DNA from: Streptomyces mirabilis
GTDB lineage: Bacteria > Actinomycetota > Actinomycetes > Streptomycetales > Streptomycetaceae
Length of the DNA stretch: 64,000 nt
Reading direction: 5' to 3'
Assembly (NCBI RefSeq): GCF_039503195.1
Contig: NZ_JBCJKP010000001.1
Span: forward strand, 3,038,001 to 3,102,000
Position 1 is the stretch's first letter. The number at the start of each line of letters is the position of its first letter. The position numbers and the translations under genes are program-made. The notes under the pieces were generated by a model. It was not told where the DNA came from and ran no database searches. It worked only from the letters and a program-made list of their open reading frames with translations. Positions 45,849-54,905 of the stretch are shown here, in pieces.

Positions 45849-46625
45849 TCAGGCCTTGTTCTCCGCCTCCACCATCTGCTTGAACTTCGCGGGGGTCATC
45901 GTCTGGTCCTCGTAGATGTTCTTGCCGCCCAGCAGCACGGTCGGCGTGCCCCGGAATCCGCCGCGCTGGAAGGCCGCGTTCGACTTCACGACCCAGCTGT
46001 TGTGCGTGCCGTCCTTGACGCACTTCTGGAAGGCAGGGGTGTCCAGGCCGTCGACCTTGCCCGCCAGCTCGATGAGCTTGCTGTCGTTCGAGAAGTCGTC
46101 GGTGGCCTCGCTGGGCTGGTTCTCGTACAACACGTCGTGGTAGGCCGTGAACTTTCCGGCGTCCTGGGCGCAGGCCGCGGCGTTGGCCGCGTGCCGGGAG
46201 CCGCTGCCTCCCCTGCCGTCGTCGATGAGCGTGACCAGGTGGTACTCCACCCTGAGTTTTCCGGCGTCCACCAGCTCGTGGATCGTCGGGCGGAACCCCG
46301 TCTCGAAGGCCTGGCAGGCCGGGCAGCGGAAGTCCTCCCAGACCGTGAGGGTCGACTTGGCGCCGTCCTTGCCGACGGGAATCGCGAGGCCGTCCTTGCC
46401 GGTCGCACCCGAGGGCGACACGGCCGGACCCGACGCGGCGCTCTTCTTGTCCTTGCCCGAGTTGGCGGCCAGGACGCCCACCACCGCGGCAAGGGCCAGG
46501 ACGCACACCACCGACGCGCCCACGATCAGCGCCCGGCGGCGCCTGTCCGCGGACTTCTGCTTCTCTCGCTCGACCGCCATCCGCTCGCGGGCGGTGCGCT
46601 TTCCGTCACGGTTCTTCTCGCTCAC
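45849..46625 (-). CDS. DsbA-family thioredoxin-fold membrane-anchored protein
   Basis: A 258-aa protein. A basic cytoplasmic N-terminus (KNRDGKRTARERMAVEREKQ) precedes one transmembrane helix (ALIVGASVVCVLALAAVVGVLA), so it is an extracytoplasmic anchored oxidoreductase. The DsbA/thioredoxin active site is CPAC in WEDFRCPACQAFE, and the cis-Pro loop is FRGTPTVLLGG. It probably forms or shuffles disulfides in exported proteins. The GTG start at 46625 lies 15 nt after a strong hairpin, and its ribosome site is weak. Located between trpA and lgt; it is separated from trpA by the terminator, so likely not part of the trp operon. Confidence 0.87.
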   Translation of the reverse strand: MSEKNRDGKRTARERMAVEREKQKSADRRRRALIVGASVVCVLALAAVVGVLAANSGKDKKSAASGPAVSPSGATGKDGLAIPVGKDGAKSTLTVWEDFRCPACQAFETGFRPTIHELVDAGKLRVEYHLVTLIDDGRGGSGSRHAANAAACAQDAGKFTAYHDVLYENQPSEATDDFSNDSKLIELAGKVDGLDTPAFQKCVKDGTHNSWVVKSNAAFQRGGFRGTPTVLLGGKNIYEDQTMTPAKFKQMVEAENKA

Positions 46626-46639
46626 AACCGGCAGAACGA

Positions 46640-46668
46640 ACCGGGGAGGCGCAGCGCGCCTCCCCGGT
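46640..46668 (-). terminator. Terminator at the end of the trpC-trpM-trpB-trpA operon
   Basis: ACCGGGGAGGCGC (46640-46652) pairs perfectly with GCGCCTCCCCGGT (46656-46668) around a 3-nt loop. It is 74 nt past the trpA stop and 15 nt before the DsbA-like GTG, so it could also modulate that gene's translation. Confidence 0.75.
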
Positions 46669-46742
46669 CCCAGGTCCACCCGTTCGAGTGAGTGGATTGT
46701 CCGTTACGTACGCAACAGGGCGCGTACGCGGCGGAAGGTGTC

Positions 46743-47558
46743 TCAGGCCGTACCGCGCACGCCCTTCGCCAGATCGCCCGCGAGGGCGCGGACCGCGTCG
46801 AGGCCCGCGGCCTCGTCCGCCGCGTCCAGCATCCGCTTGACGAAGGCCGAACCGACGATCACACCGTCGGCGAAGCCGGCCACCTCGGCCGCCTGGGTGG
46901 CGTTGGAGACACCGAGGCCGACGCAGACCGGCAGCTCGGTGGTGGCCTTGGTACGCCGCACCAGGTCCTGGGCCTGGGCGCCCACGGACTCCCGCGTGCC
47001 CGTGACGCCCATCAGCGAGGCCGCGTACACGAAGCCGCTGCCCGCCGAGGTGATCTCGGCGAGCCGGGCGTCCTTGCTGCTGGGAGCGACGACGAAGACG
47101 GTCGCGAGACCGTGCTTCTCCGCGTGCTCACGCCACAGCGCCGACTCCTGGACGGGCAGGTCGGGCAGGATGCAGCCCGCGCCGCCCGCCTCGGCCAGTT
47201 CGGCGGTGAAGCGCTCGACGCCGTAACGGTCGATGGGGTTCCAGTACGTCATGACGAGCACCGGCTTCCCGGTGGCCCCATGCGCCTCACGGACCGTGCG
47301 CATGACGTCGGCGATCTTGACGCCGCCCTTGAGGGCGATGTCGTCGGCGGTCTGGATGACGGGCCCGTCGAGGACGGGGTCGCTGTGCGGCAGACCGATC
47401 TCGACGATGTCCGCGCCGCCCTCGAAGACGGCCTTGACGGCCGCGATCCCGCCGTCGACCGTCGGGAACCCGGCCGGCAGGTACGCGATGAGCGCGGAGC
47501 GCCCCTCCGCCTTCGCGGCGGCGAGGGTGTCGCTCAACAGCTGGATGTTGCCGCTCAC
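46743..47558 (-). CDS. trpA: Tryptophan synthase alpha chain
   Basis: A 271-aa TIM-barrel that cleaves indole-3-glycerol phosphate to indole and glyceraldehyde 3-phosphate. The catalytic Glu and Asp lie in [23 protein letters not shown] (about residues 48-62). The phosphate-binding loop GVTGTRE and the C-terminal [15 protein letters not shown] are conserved. The start overlaps the trpB stop by 4 nt, giving coupled synthesis of the alpha2-beta2 complex. A terminator follows its stop. Confidence 0.97.
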   Translation of the reverse strand: MSGNIQLLSDTLAAAKAEGRSALIAYLPAGFPTVDGGIAAVKAVFEGGADIVEIGLPHSDPVLDGPVIQTADDIALKGGVKIADVMRTVREAHGATGKPVLVMTYWNPIDRYGVERFTAELAEAGGAGCILPDLPVQESALWREHAEKHGLATVFVVAPSSKDARLAEITSAGSGFVYAASLMGVTGTRESVGAQAQDLVRRTKATTELPVCVGLGVSNATQAAEVAGFADGVIVGSAFVKRMLDAADEAAGLDAVRALAGDLAKGVRGTA

Positions 47559-48847
47559 TTGGCGTCCCCCTCGATCTCTGCGGTGTCACTGTCGGCGTCC
47601 GGCTCGACGACGGCGTCGGCGGCGGTGTCGTACAGGCCGAAGTAGCGGGCGGCCGTGTCCATGTCCTTGTCGCCGCGCCCGGACAGGTTGACGATGATCA
47701 GCCCGTCCTTGCCCAGCTCCTTGCCGACCTCCAGGGCCCCGGCGAGCGCGTGGGCGCTCTCGATCGCCGGGATGATGCCCTCGGTGCGGGAGAGCAGGCG
47801 CAGGGCCTGCATGGCCGCGTCGTCGGTGACCGCGCGGTACTCGCCGCGGCCGCTGTCCTTGAGGTAGGAGTGCTCGGGGCCGATGCCCGGGTAGTCGAGG
47901 CCCGCCGAGATGGAGTAGGGCTCGGTGATCTGCCCTTCCTCGTCCTGGAGGACGTACGACCGCGACCCGTGCAGGATGCCGGGTTCACCGGCGGTCAGGG
48001 TCGCGGCGTGCTCCCCGGTCTCCACGCCGTGTCCGGCGGGCTCGCAGCCGATGAGGCGTACGTCCGCGTCCGGGATGAAGGCGTGGAAGAGACCGATGGC
48101 GTTGGAGCCGCCGCCGACGCAGGCGACGGCCGCGTCGGGGAGCCGTCCGGCGCGCTCCAGGATCTGCCGCCGGGCCTCGACGCCGATGACCCGGTGGAAG
48201 TCGCGGACCATGGCGGGGAAGGGGTGCGGCCCCGCGACGGTCCCGAAGAGGTAGTGCGTGTGGTCGACGTTGGCGACCCAGTCCCGGAAGGCCTCGTTGA
48301 TGGCGTCCTTGAGGGTGCGGGAGCCGGACTTCACGGCGATGACCTCGGCGCCGAGCATGCGCATGCGGGCCACGTTGAGTGCCTGCCGCCGGGTGTCGAT
48401 CTCACCCATGTAGATCGTGCACTCGAGGCCGAAGAGCGCGCAGGCGGTGGCGGTGGCCACGCCGTGCTGACCGGCGCCGGTCTCGGCGATGACGCGGGTC
48501 TTGCCCATCCGCCTGGTGAGGAGGGCCTGACCGAGCACGTTGTTGATCTTGTGGGACCCGGTGTGGTTGAGGTCCTCGCGCTTGAGGAAGACGCGCGCCC
48601 CACCGGCGTGTTCGGCGAAGCGGGACACCTCGGTGAGTGAGCTCGGGCGCCCGGTGTAGTTGACGAGCAGGTCGTCGAGCTCGCGGGCGAACTCGGGGTC
48701 CGCCTTCGCCTTGTCGTACTCGACGGCGACCTCGTCCACGGCGGCGACCAGCGCCTCCGGGATGAACTTGCCGCCGAACGCGCCGAAGTACCCCTCGGCG
48801 GTGGGAACTCGACCCTCGGGGTCGGGAATGAAGAACTCGCTGGGCAT
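47555..48847 (-). CDS. trpB: Tryptophan synthase beta chain
   Basis: A 430-aa PLP enzyme that condenses indole and serine to tryptophan. The PLP lysine is in [20 protein letters not shown], the catalytic Glu in [14 protein letters not shown], and the phosphate cradle in [13 protein letters not shown]. The C-terminal 20 residues are an acidic tail ([21 protein letters not shown]) beyond the usual end. It follows trpM and is coupled to trpA. It is the full-length trpB1 type that partners with TrpA. Confidence 0.97.
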   Translation of the reverse strand: MPSEFFIPDPEGRVPTAEGYFGAFGGKFIPEALVAAVDEVAVEYDKAKADPEFARELDDLLVNYTGRPSSLTEVSRFAEHAGGARVFLKREDLNHTGSHKINNVLGQALLTRRMGKTRVIAETGAGQHGVATATACALFGLECTIYMGEIDTRRQALNVARMRMLGAEVIAVKSGSRTLKDAINEAFRDWVANVDHTHYLFGTVAGPHPFPAMVRDFHRVIGVEARRQILERAGRLPDAAVACVGGGSNAIGLFHAFIPDADVRLIGCEPAGHGVETGEHAATLTAGEPGILHGSRSYVLQDEEGQITEPYSISAGLDYPGIGPEHSYLKDSGRGEYRAVTDDAAMQALRLLSRTEGIIPAIESAHALAGALEVGKELGKDGLIIVNLSGRGDKDMDTAARYFGLYDTAADAVVEPDADSDTAEIEGDAK

Positions 48848-48954
48848 GCGGATACCTCGCAGGGGCGACAGCCCCGGTTACAGGTCGGACAGGGGTCACG
48901 TCGGTCGCGCACGCACAGGTCGCCCCGAGGACACCCGGAGTCGGAGCCGTCAGC

Positions 48955-49173
48955 TCACCGCGAGGTGCGGCGGGCCCGGAGCGGCGTCTGCACGCGTGCG
49001 CCGGCGGGCCATCGCATGCCGTTGACCTGGCCCGGTTCGTCACCGATGACATACCGCACGCGGCGCCCGTGGACGCGGCGGGCCGGTGCCCGGCAGCCGC
49101 GCGGCCGACAGCCGCGGGCGAGGCGGGCGTAGGGGTCGCGCGCCCCGGCGGCAGCAGCCCGGACGCACGCCAC
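48955..49173 (-). CDS. trpM: Small TrpM-like protein between trpC and trpB
   Basis: A small basic protein, 72 aa if started at GTG 49173; an ATG at 49233 would give 92 aa. Distinctive core: LARGCRPRGCRAPARRVHGR followed by RRVRYVIGDEPGQVNGMRW. This matches the position and, from memory, the character of S. coelicolor TrpM, a small modulator of tryptophan synthesis reported to interact with an aminopeptidase. No enzyme motif is present. The start is uncertain: GGGGGA sits directly against the GTG, so spacing is not ideal. A 107-nt gap separates it from trpB. Confidence 0.68.
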   Translation of the reverse strand: MACVRAAAAGARDPYARLARGCRPRGCRAPARRVHGRRVRYVIGDEPGQVNGMRWPAGARVQTPLRARRTSR

Positions 49174-49240
49174 TCCCCCGTCGGGGCGTGCGCCCGGACG
49201 GGTGACGGCGGTGGCGTGGGGCGCGCTGCGCACCGGAGTG

Positions 49241-50050
49241 TCAGCTCCGTCCGTGGCGCAGCGCGGGGTGGGCCCCGGCCGCGACGAGGTCGGCGACCGC
49301 CGTCTTCGGGTCGCGGCCGGTGACGAGGGACTCGCCCACCAGGACCGCGTCGGCGCCGGCGTTGGCGTACGCGATGAGGTCGTGCGGCCCGCGGACGCCG
49401 GACTCGGCGATCTTGACGAGGCCGGACGGGATCTCGGGAGCGATCCGCTCGAAGGTGGTGCGGTCCACCTTGAGGGTCTTCAGGTTGCGCGCGTTGACGC
49501 CGATGACCTTCGCCCCGGCGTCCACCGCCCGCTCGACCTCGTCCTCGTCGTGCACCTCGACCAGCGGCGTGAGCCCGATGGACTCGGCGCGCTCGATGAG
49601 GGACTCCAGGGCGGCCTGGTCGAGGGCGGCCACGATCAGCAGCGCGAGGTCGGCGCCGTACGCGCGGGCCTCCCACAGCTGGTACGACGTGACGATGAAG
49701 TCCTTGCGGAGCACGGGGATGTCGACCCGGGCACGGACGGCCTCCAGGTCGGCCAGCGAGCCGCCGAAGCGGCGCTGCTCGGTCAGGACCGAGATGACGG
49801 CCGCGCCGCCCGCCTCGTAGTCCGCGGCCAGGGACGCGGGGTCGGCGATCGCGGCGAGCGCGCCCTTGGACGGGCTGGAGCGCTTGACCTCACAGATGAC
49901 CTTGACGCCGTCGCCACGCAGGGCGGCCACGCCGTCCTTGGCCGCGGGAGCCTTCGCCGCGCGCTCCTTGAGCTCGTCGAGGCTGACGCGCGCCTGCCGC
50001 TCCGCGAGGTCGGCACGGACTCCGTCGATGATCTCGTCGAGCACACTCAC
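49241..50050 (-). CDS. trpC: Indole-3-glycerol phosphate synthase
   Basis: A 269-aa TIM-barrel enzyme that closes the indole ring. The catalytic Lys and phosphate-site residues are in [14 protein letters not shown] (about residue 52). VLRKDFIV carries a second catalytic Lys, and [10 protein letters not shown] and [12 protein letters not shown] are also conserved. The GTG at 50050 follows GGGAAGGGGG. It is the first gene of trpC-trpM-trpB-trpA. Streptomyces often have a second trpC, so this would be trpC1. No leader peptide or attenuator is obvious in the 158-nt upstream gap. Confidence 0.96.
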   Translation of the reverse strand: MSVLDEIIDGVRADLAERQARVSLDELKERAAKAPAAKDGVAALRGDGVKVICEVKRSSPSKGALAAIADPASLAADYEAGGAAVISVLTEQRRFGGSLADLEAVRARVDIPVLRKDFIVTSYQLWEARAYGADLALLIVAALDQAALESLIERAESIGLTPLVEVHDEDEVERAVDAGAKVIGVNARNLKTLKVDRTTFERIAPEIPSGLVKIAESGVRGPHDLIAYANAGADAVLVGESLVTGRDPKTAVADLVAAGAHPALRHGRS

Positions 50051-50208
50051 GCGAGCGGCCCCCTTCCCTGACGGTGAACGGTTGAGCCTGTCGACCCCAG
50101 ACCGCCGTTCCGACGGTCATGATGGGTCACTCCGATGGTATCCGGAGGAAGGGCTTGGCTTCACATCCGGTTGACGCCGGTCCCACCACCTGGACGTTTG
50201 CCATTTGA

Positions 50209-50661
50209 TCAAGGGTGCAGCCAGCCACCGAAGGGCAGGTTCCGGACAACGGTGAAGACCAGGAGCAACACGCCCGCACCCCAGAGGTGCACGGGCCCCA
50301 GGTCGATCCGCAGCGGCCGTCCGCGCGCCGAGCGGACCGCCCAGACGGTCCACACCACCGCGAAGACGAAGTAGCCCGTGAAGGCGAGCGCGTTGTCCGT
50401 GAAAGCCGCCGCGAAGTCCCCGTGCACGAAGGCGTGCGCGCTGCGCAGACCGCCGCAGCCGGGGCAGTACAGGCCCGTGTAGCGCAGCAGCGGGCAGACG
50501 GGGTAGTGCCCGGGCTGGTTGGGGTCCACGGCCCCGACGTACGCGAAGGCGCCGGCGACGGCCGCGAGCGCCCCCGCGGGGACGGCGAGCCGCCGCGGCG
50601 CGACCCGCTCAGCAGGTCGGGGCGGCGTCACCCTCCGGGTTTCGGCGTTCACCCGTCGCAT
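50209..50661 (-). CDS. DUF2752 membrane protein
   Basis: A 150-aa protein with three predicted transmembrane segments. The DUF2752 signature is visible: CPLLRYTGLYCPGCGGLRSAH (around residues 56-76) with paired Cys, followed by GDFAAAFTDNALAFTGYFVF. The function of the family is unknown. The start region is basic (MRRVNAETRRV). It is preserved within the trp/his region and separated from the upstream HGxxPAAW gene by a strong terminator. Confidence 0.85.
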   Translation of the reverse strand: MRRVNAETRRVTPPRPAERVAPRRLAVPAGALAAVAGAFAYVGAVDPNQPGHYPVCPLLRYTGLYCPGCGGLRSAHAFVHGDFAAAFTDNALAFTGYFVFAVVWTVWAVRSARGRPLRIDLGPVHLWGAGVLLLVFTVVRNLPFGGWLHP

Positions 50662-50720
50662 TCTGCCCGTCCCGGGCGTGGCGCGCTCGTCGCGGGTGCG
50701 GCGGGCCCGGGGCGGACGCG

Positions 50721-50760
50721 CGAGAGGCGGTCCCGGCGGGAGTGCCGGGACCGCCTCTCG
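50721..50760 (-). terminator. Strong 17-bp terminator hairpin
   Basis: CGAGAGGCGGTCCCGGC (50721-50737) pairs perfectly with 50744-50760 over a 6-nt loop. It lies 16 nt beyond the HGxxPAAW gene stop on the minus strand and should end the upstream hisI-trpE transcript. Confidence 0.85.
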
Positions 50761-50775
50761 AGAAGCCCTGGGGGG

Positions 50776-51027
50776 TCAGCTCTCGGCGCCGACGGCCTCG
50801 CGGACGGGGTGCGCCACGGCCGGGGCCGCGGTCCTCTTCGGCTGGCCGAGGCCCGCCGCGCGCATGGCCATGCCGACGACACCGCCGAGGACGACGATGA
50901 CCATGCCGGCCCAGAAGCCCAGCGGGTTGGCCATCACCATGAAGGCACCCGCGACGCAGAAACCGATGAAGGCGATGATGACACCGGTCCAGGCGGCCGG
51001 GGTGTGACCGTGGCTGCTGCCCGCCAT
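50776..51027 (-). CDS. HGxxPAAW-family small membrane protein
   Basis: An 83-aa protein with the defining HGHTPAAW motif at residues 6-13 and two hydrophobic segments (TGVIIAFIGFCVAGAFMVMA and GFWAGMVIVVLGGVVGMAM). The family is actinobacterial and of unknown function. ATG 51027 has GAGGAG at good spacing. A second in-frame ATG at 51072 also has GGGAGA upstream and would add 15 residues. It lies downstream of the TIGR02234 gene and before a terminator. Confidence 0.83.
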   Translation of the reverse strand: MAGSSHGHTPAAWTGVIIAFIGFCVAGAFMVMANPLGFWAGMVIVVLGGVVGMAMRAAGLGQPKRTAAPAVAHPVREAVGAES

Positions 51028-51218
51028 GACTTGCTCCTCGTTGCTGATTACGTGTGTGAGTCGGACGCTCATCGTCCATTCTCCCGTACGCACGCCTGCG
51101 GCGGGAGCGCGGGGTGGCGACTGGCACGTCACATTCTGCACGTCACGACCAAGGTCCCGGGCCGTAGGGCCCGCCCGGTCTGCCCGATTCCGGTCCTTGG
51201 CCTCGGCCGATTCCGGTC

Positions 51219-51872
51219 CTAGGTCCCGGCCGGATCCGGTCCCGTCGGGTCCTCGCCCCGGTCGAGCGCCTTCCAGATGTCCTCGGGCCGGTCGGGGTCG
51301 ACCGGCTTGGCCTTGCGCGGCCGGGGCGTCCCGTCGCGCTCGTAGCGGCCGGACATCGCGGGCCACAGCCGTCCGTAGCGCAGCGCGAGCAGCCCCGCGA
51401 GGAGGATGAGCGCGCCGCCCGCCGCGGCCGCGTAGGGCCAGGCGGTGTGGCTGAGGGCGCTCGCGGTGGCGGCGGTGTCGCCGGAGGCGGCCGCGGCCTT
51501 CTCGTCGAGGGCGGAGCTGTCGCTCGCGCCGAGCACCGCCGCCACGACCGTGCCCGCGCCGGAGAGCGCGAGCAGGGCGGAGACGAGGAAGCGCCCGGAG
51601 CTGCGGACGGCGAAGACGGCGACGAGTGCGGCGAGGCCCACTATGGCGAGCGCCGCGGGCACGCCCGTGACGTCGCTGCCCTTGGCGGTCAGCGGGAAGG
51701 CGCCGCCGGCCACCGTCGCGGTGCCCTCCGACCAGCTCTGCCGGGTGGAGAGCAGCGCCACGGCCGCGCCGAGGGCGCCGCTGAGCAGGGCGACGGCGAG
51801 GCTTCGGCGGCCGGACCGGGCGGGTCCCGCGGCTTCGGATCGGGGGGAAGGTACAGCTGTCACGTAGTCCAC
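51219..51872 (-). CDS. TIGR02234-type tryptophan-associated membrane protein
   Basis: A 217-aa membrane protein found beside trp genes in actinobacteria. Four hydrophobic segments are visible (VALLSGALGAAVALL, ALAIVGLAALVAVFAV, FLVSALLALSGAGTVVAAVLG and AAAGGALILLAGLLAL). The C-terminus is hydrophilic, with RYERDGTPRPRKAKPVDPDRPEDIWKALDRGEDPT typical of the family. Function is unknown; a link to tryptophan metabolism is inferred from synteny. The GTG at 51872 or at 51863 could be the start. It follows trpE by 96 nt. Confidence 0.86.
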   Translation of the reverse strand: MDYVTAVPSPRSEAAGPARSGRRSLAVALLSGALGAAVALLSTRQSWSEGTATVAGGAFPLTAKGSDVTGVPAALAIVGLAALVAVFAVRSSGRFLVSALLALSGAGTVVAAVLGASDSSALDEKAAAASGDTAATASALSHTAWPYAAAAGGALILLAGLLALRYGRLWPAMSGRYERDGTPRPRKAKPVDPDRPEDIWKALDRGEDPTGPDPAGT

Positions 51873-51968
51873 TATCGCCTGAACCCCGGGCGAACCGTCA
51901 CCCGGGGTTCACGTGACCCTCGTCCTATCGCCCGAACTCGTACGGCAGAACCCGGATTGCGCCGCCCG

Positions 51969-53456
51969 CTACCGGCCGAGCCGGTTGGCGGTGTGCACCG
52001 CGCGCAGGACCGCGGCGGCCTTGTTGCGGCACTCGTCGTCCTCGGCGACGGGGTCCGAGTCGGCGACGATGCCGGCGCCCGCCTGGACGTACGCGGTGCC
52101 GTCGCGCAGCAGGGCCGTACGGATGGCGATGGCGGTGTCGGAGTCGCCGGCGAAGTCGAGGTAGCCGACGCAGCCGCCGTACAGGCCCCGCCGGGACGGT
52201 TCGAGTTCGTCGATGATCTGCATCGCGCGCGGCTTGGGGGCGCCGGAGAGGGTGCCGGCCGGGAAGCAGGCGGTGAGCACGTCGAAGGCCGTACGGCCCG
52301 CCGCGACGCGTCCGGTCACGGTGGACACGATGTGCATCACGTGCGAGTAGCGCTCGATGGACATGAAGTCGACGACCTCGACGGAGCCTGGCTCGCACAC
52401 CCGCCCCAGGTCGTTGCGCCCCAGGTCGACGAGCATCAGGTGCTCGGCCCGCTCCTTGGGGTCGGCGATCAGCTCGTCGGCGAGGGCCTGGTCCTCCTGG
52501 ACGGTGGCGCCGCGCGGCCGGGTGCCCGCGATGGGGTGCACCATCGCCTGCCCGTCCTCGACCTTGACCAGGGCCTCGGGGGACGAGCCGACGACGTCGA
52601 AGCCGTCGAAGCGGAAGAGGTACATGTACGGGGAGGGATTGGTCGCCCTCAGGACGCGATAGACGTCCAACGCGCTTGCCGTGCACGGCGTTTCGAAGCG
52701 CTGGGAGGGGACGACCTGGAAGGCCTCGCCCGCCCGGATGCGCTCCTTGATGTCCTCGACGGCGTCCTGGAAGTCCGGGCCGCCCCACAGGGCGGTGTAC
52801 TCGGGCAGCTCGGAGGGCGGGAGCGCGGCGGGCGGCTGGGAGACCGCGCGGGAGAGGTCGGCCTCCATGGCGTCGAGGCGGGCGACCGCGTCCGCGTAGG
52901 CCTCGTCGACTCCCGTGTCGAGGTCGTTGTGGTTGATCGCGTTGGCGATCAGCTGGACCGAGCCGTCCCAGTGATCCATGACGGCGAGGTCGCTGGTGAG
53001 CAGCATGGTCAGCTCGGGAAGCTTCAGATCGTCCCGCTCGCCGGGGCCGATCTTCTCCAGGCGGCGCACGATGTCGTAGCCGAGGTAGCCGACCATGCCG
53101 CCGGTGAACGGGGGCAGGCCCTCTCCGTGCGGTGTGTGCAGGGCCTCGATGGTGGCGCGCAGGGCGGCCAACGGGTCCCCGTCGACGGGGACGCCGACGG
53201 GCGGGGTGCCGAGCCAGTGGGCCTGCCCGTCGCGCTCGATCAGGGTGGCTTGGCTGCGGACGCCGATGAAGGAGTACCGGGACCACGAGAAGGACGCGCG
53301 GCCGTTCTCGGCGGATTCCAGGAGGAAGGTGCCGGGGCGCTCGGCGGCCAGCTTGCGGTAGAGCGCGACCGGCGTGTCGCCGTCGGCGAGGAGCTTGCGG
53401 CTGACGGGGATGACACGGCGGTCGGTGGCCAGCTTGCGGAACGTCTCGAGATCCAT
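51969..53456 (-). CDS. trpE: Anthranilate synthase component I
   Basis: A 495-aa chorismate-binding enzyme, first step of tryptophan synthesis. Feedback site: [19 protein letters not shown] near residue 48. Catalytic motifs: [45 protein letters not shown] and [19 protein letters not shown]. It is a stand-alone TrpE without a fused TrpG domain; no trpG is in the window. It starts 11 nt after the hisI stop, so trp and his genes share a transcript here. Confidence 0.96.
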   Translation of the reverse strand: MDLETFRKLATDRRVIPVSRKLLADGDTPVALYRKLAAERPGTFLLESAENGRASFSWSRYSFIGVRSQATLIERDGQAHWLGTPPVGVPVDGDPLAALRATIEALHTPHGEGLPPFTGGMVGYLGYDIVRRLEKIGPGERDDLKLPELTMLLTSDLAVMDHWDGSVQLIANAINHNDLDTGVDEAYADAVARLDAMEADLSRAVSQPPAALPPSELPEYTALWGGPDFQDAVEDIKERIRAGEAFQVVPSQRFETPCTASALDVYRVLRATNPSPYMYLFRFDGFDVVGSSPEALVKVEDGQAMVHPIAGTRPRGATVQEDQALADELIADPKERAEHLMLVDLGRNDLGRVCEPGSVEVVDFMSIERYSHVMHIVSTVTGRVAAGRTAFDVLTACFPAGTLSGAPKPRAMQIIDELEPSRRGLYGGCVGYLDFAGDSDTAIAIRTALLRDGTAYVQAGAGIVADSDPVAEDDECRNKAAAVLRAVHTANRLGR

Positions 53457-53467
53457 GGCGGCTGACC

Positions 53468-53893
53468 TTACTGATCCAGTGACGGTACGCCGGAATCGGC
53501 GCCCTGGGGGTCCACGGGGGCCGCCTCCTTGAGGAGCACGTCCTCGTCGAAGCAGGTACGGGCGCCCGTGTGGCAGGCGGCGCCCACCTGGTCGACCTGG
53601 ACCAGGATCGTGTCGGCGTCGCAGTCCAGGGCCACGGACTTCACCCACTGGAAGTGGCCGGAGGTGTCGCCCTTCACCCAGTACTCCCGGCGGCTGCGCG
53701 ACCAGTACGTGCAGCGGCCCGTGGTGAGCGTGCGATGGAGCGCCTCGTCGTCCATCCAGCCGAGCATCAGCACCTCACCGGTGTCGTACTGCTGGGCGAT
53801 GGCGGGGACGAGTCCGTCGGCGCTGCGCTTGAGGCGCGCGGCGATCTCGGGGTCCAGGCCGCTCGGGCTGCTGGGCGGGGGCGTGCTGGTCAT
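53468..53893 (-). CDS. hisI: Phosphoribosyl-AMP cyclohydrolase
   Basis: A 141-aa metal enzyme opening the ring of PR-AMP in histidine synthesis. Motifs: [38 protein letters not shown] with the Zn/Mg ligands, [22 protein letters not shown] with the Asp and Cys ligands. HisE is not fused, as is usual in actinobacteria. ATG 53893 was chosen; a second ATG three codons upstream is possible. Divergent from the TIGR03085 gene. It is separated from the main his operon by several genes. Confidence 0.95.
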   Translation of the reverse strand: MTSTPPPSSPSGLDPEIAARLKRSADGLVPAIAQQYDTGEVLMLGWMDDEALHRTLTTGRCTYWSRSRREYWVKGDTSGHFQWVKSVALDCDADTILVQVDQVGAACHTGARTCFDEDVLLKEAAPVDPQGADSGVPSLDQ

Positions 53894-54014
53894 GCCGACC
53901 ATTGTGCCGCGCCCGTGGGACGCAGCCGCCAGTTGTCCACAGGCCGGACCGTGCGCCCCCCTGAACGCCGCCGTCCACTGGGCGGGCTCCTGGGGCGGTC
54001 GTAGGCTTGCTGGC

Positions 54015-54650
54015 ATGTCGACCCATGCCAAGCGTGAACGACTTCTCCTCGCCGACCTGTTGGAGGCCGAGGGCCCGGACGCCCCGACCCTGTGCGAGGG
54101 CTGGAACACCCGTGATCTCGCCGCGCACGTGGTGGTGCGCGAGCGCCGCGCGGACGCCGCGGGCGGGCTGCTGCTCAAACAGCTCGCGCCGCGTCTGGAG
54201 CGGGTGCAGGCGGAGTTCGCCGAGAAGCCGTACGAGGAGCTGATCCAGCTGATCCGTACGGGCCCGCCACGCTTCTCGCCCTTCGCGCTGAAGCAGATCG
54301 ACGAGGCGTCGAACACGGTCGAGTTCTACGTCCACACCGAGGACGTACGGCGGGCCCAGCCGGACTGGACGCCGCGCCCGCTGGACCCGGTCTTCCAGGA
54401 CGCCCTGTGGTCCCGCCTGGAGCGCACCGCCCGTCTCGCCGGCCGTGGCGCCCCGACCGGCCTGGTGCTGCGCCGCCCGGACGGCCAGACGGCCGTCGCC
54501 CACCGGGGCACACCGGTCGTGACGGTGACCGGCGAGCCCTCGGAGCTGCTGCTGTTCGCCCTCGGCCGGCAGAAGACGGCCGACGTGGAGCTGGAGGGCG
54601 ACAAGGACGCGATCGCGAAGCTGAGCGAGACGAAGCAGCTGGGTCTCTGA
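54015..54650 (+). CDS. TIGR03085-family metal-binding protein (DinB/maleylpyruvate isomerase-like)
   Basis: A 211-aa protein of the mycothiol-dependent maleylpyruvate isomerase-like superfamily. N-terminal motif [39 protein letters not shown] includes the His of the metal site. [16 protein letters not shown] supplies the further His/Glu ligands. The C-terminal domain with [13 protein letters not shown] is typical. The substrate is unknown; mycothiol-linked detoxification is a reasonable guess. The ATG follows a weak GCTTGCTGGC sequence. Plus strand among minus-strand his/trp genes. Confidence 0.85.
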   Translation: MSTHAKRERLLLADLLEAEGPDAPTLCEGWNTRDLAAHVVVRERRADAAGGLLLKQLAPRLERVQAEFAEKPYEELIQLIRTGPPRFSPFALKQIDEASNTVEFYVHTEDVRRAQPDWTPRPLDPVFQDALWSRLERTARLAGRGAPTGLVLRRPDGQTAVAHRGTPVVTVTGEPSELLLFALGRQKTADVELEGDKDAIAKLSETKQLGL

Positions 54651-54688
54651 GCGGGCTCACCGAACCGGGTGCGGCTGCGCACCGCCGG

Positions 54689-54730
54689 ACCTGCCAGGGC
54701 CTGTCCGGCACCTGTCAGGGCCTGTCCGGC
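54689..54730 (+). repeat. Two tandem copies of a 21-bp unit downstream of the TIGR03085 gene
   Basis: ACCTGCCAGGGCCTGTCCGG plus C (54689-54709) is repeated at 54710-54730 with one base change. It lies in the 255-nt gap between two convergent genes. A GC-rich palindromic patch with GCTCGAAGAGC near 54819-54829, common in Streptomyces spacers, follows. No gene is apparent. Confidence 0.75.
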
Positions 54731-54905
54731 GGATCAGGGCGGAGGAGAGCGACGGTGACTCATCGATGCCGGAGAGCGGGGCTTGGTGCGTGCGGCTGCA
54801 CGGCCACGGGGGTCCCCCTGCTCGAAGAGCTTGGGATAGGGCGTGCCGGCCCCCGCGTCTGCGGCATGATCCGCCGGACCGGCCCTGAGGCCCCGAGCGG
54901 CCCGT

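Noticed and set aside
50196..50230. TTGATCAA palindrome near 50205 as a trpC regulator site
   Set aside because: It overlaps the end of the DUF2752 gene region, is short, and no paired half-site or conserved motif could be identified.
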